Origin: Strigamia acuminata
Taxonomy: Eukaryota; Arthropoda; Chilopoda; Geophilomorpha; Linotaeniidae
Direction of reading: 5' to 3'
DNA: 64,000 nt
Assembly: GCA_949358305.1 (NCBI GenBank)
Contig: OX442317.1
Span: 1,612,001-1,676,000 of the forward strand
A program made the position numbers and the translations under genes. Below, piece after piece: positions 59,882 to 64,000 of the stretch (position 1 is its first letter; every line of letters starts with the position of its first letter). The notes beneath the pieces were generated by a model. It saw only the letters and a list, made by a program, of their open reading frames with translations, did no database searches and was not told where the DNA came from.

Positions 59882-59926
59882 GACGAAAAGAATCAACTAC
59901 TTATCTCAAATATTTGGTTAAGATTG
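59882..59926 (+). CDS. nAChR alpha6/7-like exon 3, second alternative copy (loop D, Arg form)
   Basis: This second 45-base version of exon 3 encodes DEKNQLLISNIWLRL. It has the same length, phase 0 edges and GTAAGT donor as the copy upstream, and its acceptor is CTCCTACAG. Ten of the fifteen residues are identical to the first copy, and the changes are mostly conservative (I/L, T/S, V/I). The notable exception is the second residue after the loop D tryptophan, arginine here and asparagine in the first copy. That site faces the agonist pocket when the subunit supplies the complementary side. The copy has no stops and intact splice signals, so it is a functional alternative and not a decayed duplicate. 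By order it is the equivalent of exon 3b of insect alpha6. Its pyrimidine tract is less continuous, which may make it the weaker acceptor. Confidence 0.95.
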
Positions 59927-62900
59927 GTAAGTTCTAAAAACAAAATACTAACCCTAAACTTTGAGGATAAATTAAGTTGAAAAAACGAAAAAAAAAATCA
60001 ATTTTGAAAAAAAAAAAAAAAATTATATATAAAATTTTTTAAAAAAATTTCCATAGCCCTAAATATCAATATTAGATTTAAACTCAATATAATAAAAAAA
60101 AAATTATTATTAAAAAAAAAGTTCTACAATATAATAAACTATTATATTATTTATAATATTTATAATAAAAATATATATATATATGTATATATAAAAAAAA
60201 TGAATCTAAACTCACAATTTTAAAAACATAAAATTTAAAACTCATAAAAAAAAAACATTGAAATTCCACGTTTAAACTTCAACTTCGTTTATCCTCATTT
60301 AACTATTACTTTCTCTATATATTATAATTCTTTTAAATTATATAATTCCAATTTATAGAAACTGCATGATCTCTGCCCCCTCTAATTACATTGCATGGCT
60401 AATACTAGGCATGCGCAATACAATCACCAATCTTTAATTGACAGACCTAAAGTGCTTTTAAAATGACTAACCAAAAAAATCATCATCTTATTAAAAATAA
60501 AAACCGAAAAAGAAATCCTAATGCTATATTTTAAAAGAAAAAGAAAAATCTGCCATTTTTATTCATTCCACCCATTTTTTTGTTTTAAAAAAACTTCTAC
60601 CATCAATATAAAATGAAATCCATCTCTATAGTTTCTTTTTTTAAAAACGATCAATCCTTCACAAAACCAATTTAAATTTAATGAATCAACTGTGTGTTCA
60701 CATCAATTACTCCCTTGCATTTGTGAGCATGCTGAATGCCAAATGAGCCACATTCAGCTCTAAACGAGAAGAAAAAAGGGAAAAAAGAGTTAAATTAGCA
60801 GGAAAAAATTTTAAATTATCTTTTTTCTTTTATTTACATAATTTTCTTAAGAAAGAAAAAAAATACGTTGAATAACGTGTCAACTCATGAGGTGACTTTC
60901 ACGTCACAAAAAGTTAACGTTTAATGGAAACACACTAATTAAAAAACTCGAAAAAAAAAAATCCTATTTATAAATTTTTCATTAATGAAAGTAATTAAAT
61001 TACTTATAAATTTTTGTTGTATAAAAATCATTATTAAATATATATATATATTAATTAATAATAATAAAAAGGAAAAAAAAATCGTCATCATATCGTCCCA
61101 ACTGTTCATTTCCCAATTTACTTCATTTATTTCTTTTTTATCCTTTTTTGTTCGTTTGTTTCTTTATTTTTTTCATTTCTTTTTATCATTTCCATTCACC
61201 TGCCTGCTTGATTTACCTCAATCTATTTGTGAATTAACTGTAGTGTTATAATAAGAAAAAAATACAATTTTCTGATTTTCTCTGCGCCTGCCGCGCTGGA
61301 TTTCACTTAAAATCACAAAATTCAAACCAACTTCCACGTCGGTTGGGGCCCTGAACCCAATTCCTACATTATTGAAATTTTCGCGTCCAATGTAAACACC
61401 AACTCGACAATTCCCATTCCTATTGTATACCTCTAGACATCGCAAACACTGCATATCTTAACTTATTTACATTTACATTACCAACGAGCTTGCGGGAGAT
61501 CAGTGATTCAAGTGACAGTTCACGTCCGGCTTTTGTCATATATAAATCTTTCTTATTTCCTGTTTATGGAAACATTTACACCGCGCGTGTCGAGATGAAC
61601 TAGATACGTTTGTTTCAAATAATTTCCCCTTAAGACGAGGCAAAATGCGGGGGCCCTAAACTAAACCTTTAAACCCCTTAAATCCCTCATCTGGGCACCC
61701 GTTACTGGCCCCGCCTACACGCGCTCTCGAGAGATTTCGCTGTAATAATAATGCCATAATTAATATTAAATTAAGCAACGTATTGTTTATTTATTATCGC
61801 CGTTACAACACGAGTCCTGAAATGTCAATGAATAATTCCCGCTTTGGTTTCGCAGTAACAAATTTCCTTCGCGTGGGATTGGAAATATTGTTTTTATCAT
61901 TGGATTGCGGGAGGTGCGGATCGGATTCCTTTGGGGCCCCAACGCTCCGCACTTTGGGGCTCCCGTGCAATTTTTAGCTGCTCGCACACAACTATTTGCA
62001 AAAAAATTTTTTTTTTTTTTAAATTAAAATGCAAATTTAATTTTTAGACGCGTATTGGACCGGTACAGTGGGGAAAAAAATTAATTGGGCAAAAAATAAT
62101 GTTGGAATTGGCTCTCGTAAATTTATCTTCCGAATTTTTTCGGGTGAAAGGCCAGGATGGGTCCCTACACCCAAGCCTGATGTGCCTTATGGTTAATCCA
62201 CCATGAGGAGATAAATTGCCTCCGATGTGACCCAACTGGTGTTGCTTTGTTGGTCTGAATTTAAATTGACTGGAAAGAAATCTGATATATATATATCTAT
62301 ATAAAATAAAATAAAATAAATGTGGGAAAATGGAATTTGATTTATTTCTATTTGAAGAAAAATATCTCTGTATTTATACCAGGATTTATTACGGTATGAA
62401 GATTTTAGTAATAAATAATGATTGAAAAAAAAGTTTGGATTTTATGGCTTGTTTGTGCCTGCGAACGAGATTGCACCTAACAAAGTTCAAACTTTTGAAT
62501 TGCATTATCAACCAAAATCAATTGTCGTAAAAGAAATAATAAAATATCAAATAAATTCATCATTTCTTTTATTTATTATTATTATTTTTCATCAAGTTTC
62601 AATTTCTCATTCAATTTTTATTCACATTGTGCTTTAAGGGTGAATCGTCGAACCAAAATTCAATCTTGAAAAATGCAGAGATACTCGACCGCAATCATAT
62701 TAATAAAAATCTAAAAAAAAAAATTTGCATATTATCAAAAGTAAATTTCAAAAACTCCCATATCCATTACGGCAGGTATGCGAATTGTATTTTTTTCTCT
62801 CATTCTTTTCTGCAATTGAAAATAAAGTGAAAGTGCGTAATTTTCTATTAGCTTATTAGCGCAAATGTCAAGATTTCTGAATAATTTCGCAGCATTTATC

Positions 62901-62955
62901 AACCGCGCCTGTATTGTGTTGAATAACGCATTATGCACGTCTCTTATCATGACAG
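59927..62955 (+). other. Intron between exon 3 second copy and exon 4
   Basis: This 3.0 kb is almost entirely A/T simple sequence with poly-A and AT tracts (for example 60165-60195 and 61036-61057). A somewhat GC-richer stretch (about 61270-61970), with GGGGCCC and GGGGCCCC blocks, may be an old transposon. No further exon 3-like sequence was seen. Confidence 0.7.
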
Positions 62956-63065
62956 GAGTGGATTGACGTCAATCTCCGATGGAATATCTCTGAGTATGGC
63001 GGCGTGAAAGACCTGCGAATACCACCAAACAGAATCTGGAAGCCAGACGTTCTTATGTATAACAG
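62956..63065 (+). CDS. nAChR alpha6/7-like exon 4: strands beta2-beta4 with loop A
   Basis: The exon is 110 bases with acceptor CATGACAG and donor GTATCT. It encodes [18 protein letters not shown], then [18 protein letters not shown] and two bases of the next codon. WKPDVLMYN is loop A, whose tyrosine (Tyr93 in mammalian alpha7) is one of the aromatic agonist-binding residues of the principal face. WNIS carries an N-glycosylation sequon at the same place as WNVS in vertebrate alpha7. The block [10 protein letters not shown] is typical of invertebrate alpha7-like subunits, where vertebrates have EYPGVKTVRF. The exon begins in phase 0, fitting both alternative third exons. It ends in phase 2 after AG, as expected for joining to an exon that continues the conserved N-S-A-D segment. 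That next exon is not in the last 935 bases of the window. Confidence 0.96.
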
Positions 63066-64000
63066 GTATCTTAGTGTCAGTACCAATGTCTAACCTTTTC
63101 TCGTATATACAAACACAGAAAAAATATATCCATAAACTAAATTAATTAATTTTAATTTTAATTTTTTAAATAATAATAAATTTTCCACAATTCCTGTCCT
63201 CACTTTCCCAAAGAAAAGCACATTTCCATTTGTCCATTAAGAATACACATCAAGACTGAAGCCAATTTACCCTTAAGATTAAGAAAATAAGAAATAAAGA
63301 AAATAACCTTTTTCCATCACCTTCAACTCAAACCTTCATTTTCTAACAACTTTTCCTCCAAAACAAATCTCACCAAATCTTTCTATTCAATCTTTAAAAA
63401 ATTACCACTAGATGGTGATACTCTCGTTGGCGAATGCTGCAAGCGGTGAGTGCTACGGAAAGCTACAAGTGGTGACATCTAGTGAACAACTCTACCAAAC
63501 TATTAATTTTTTAAATTTTCTTTTTTAAATATTTAAATTTTTCTTTTTTTAAATTTAAAAAACACTAACATTTTCAAAAAAAAAATACTAATAACAATAA
63601 TTTTTATAGAAAACGAAAAAATTAATTATTTTCTTTGGCTTCAGTCTTTAGTTGCAATTTAATCAAAATTCCTCTTTTAAATAAAAGTATAAAAAAGATA
63701 AAAATTTGAAACGTTTTATTTGATGTGCGTGTTTATTTAAATTGAATTTTAATTTCTCTATACTTTGCGTGTCTCATTTATCATTTCTTTGATTTGTTCT
63801 TTGATCTTGCAAAACGTCATCACTTTGTAACATTCCCTGGCCAATCAATCACTCAAAGCATGAATAATTTATCATTTTTAATTCGTAATTCCTGTTTCAC
63901 TATTTAAAAATTCATTTATAATAGCATACAGGTAATCGGCTAATGAGTTTACACATAAAAAAAGATGCTCGGTGCAAATGTTTAACCGAAATGCTTACAC
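63066..64000 (+). other. Start of the intron after exon 4
   Basis: A/T-rich sequence with a short inverted and direct repeat cluster at 63405-63484 (CCACTAGATGG facing CATCTAGTG, and GCTGCAAGCGGTGA/GCTACAAGTGGTGA). The next nAChR exon is not reached. Confidence 0.7.

Larger units (their letters stand above)
1778..64000 (+). other. Nicotinic acetylcholine receptor alpha6/alpha7-like subunit gene, 5' part (gene extent)
   Basis: Five plus-strand exons belong to one gene for a subunit of a pentameric, acetylcholine-gated cation channel of the neuronal plasma membrane. They are 1778-1859, 51173-51312, 59521-59565 or 59882-59926, and 62956-63065. Either splice form gives about 125 residues, starting with a signal peptide and reaching loop A. 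All introns are GT-AG. The phases are 1 (exons 1-2), 0 (2-3), 0 (3-4) and 2 (after 4), so every junction is in frame. Exon lengths of 140, 45 and 110 bases and the paired 45-base third exon match what is known of insect alpha6 genes. The Cys loop, loops B and C, the four membrane helices and the alpha-defining vicinal cysteines would lie past the window end. The alpha assignment therefore rests on similarity of the N-terminal region, and the exact subunit name is an inference. Confidence 0.92.

Noticed and set aside
63405-63484. CTCF-like reading of CCACTAGATGGTG and its inverted partner
   Set aside because: The core lacks the GGCGC part, and the pair is better explained as a small local repeat.
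1-64000. CRISPR arrays, operons, ribosome binding sites, rRNA operons
   Set aside because: The window is clearly from a eukaryotic nuclear genome with spliced genes; the regular repeats are minisatellites or transposons.

Overview
The window is eukaryotic and animal. It is strongly A/T-rich, full of A and T homopolymers and small inverted-repeat transposons, and has almost no long open frames. The one gene I recognise lies on the plus strand. It is the 5' part of a nicotinic acetylcholine receptor alpha subunit of the alpha7-like class, closest in layout to the arthropod alpha6 subunit (Drosophila nAChR alpha6 type). Five exons are visible. Exon 1 (1778-1859) has the start codon and signal peptide, and exon 2 (51173-51312) the N-terminal helix and first strands. 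Two alternative 45-base exons (59521-59565 and 59882-59926) each encode loop D, and exon 4 (62956-63065) encodes loop A. All splice sites are canonical and all phases agree. Ligand-binding loops B and C, the Cys loop and the membrane domain lie beyond base 64000. The duplicated 45-base third exon is a known feature of insect alpha6 genes, so an arthropod source is the best guess; I cannot name the species.

Layout: bases 1-1423 are A/T-rich upstream DNA. A GC-rich, promoter-like block (about 1490-1860) surrounds exon 1 and also carries a minus-strand splice donor, so it may fire in both directions. Intron 1 is about 49.3 kb and holds most of the window. It contains at least four families of small inverted-repeat elements, an hAT-type element with a clean 8-base target duplication, three copies of a repeat whose end resembles reverse-complemented 5S rRNA, a foldback element, two short tandem arrays and a duplicated block. 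Intron 2 (8.2 kb) holds more inverted repeats, two RFX X-box matches and two CTCF-like sites. Introns 3 and 4 are simple A/T-rich sequence.

The minus strand of introns 1 and 2 contains several short candidate exons with good splice signals. They start beside a promoter-like cluster (YY1- and NRF1-like sites near 53.9 kb), and the first four junctions keep one reading frame. This could be a nested antisense gene, but short splice-flanked open segments also arise by chance in DNA of this size. The chain is therefore a hypothesis and the product is unrecognised.

The most biologically pointed observation is in the two alternative third exons. They differ at the second residue after the loop D tryptophan: asparagine in the first, arginine in the second. 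That position affects neonicotinoid sensitivity in insect beta1 subunits, so splicing may switch ligand or insecticide response.
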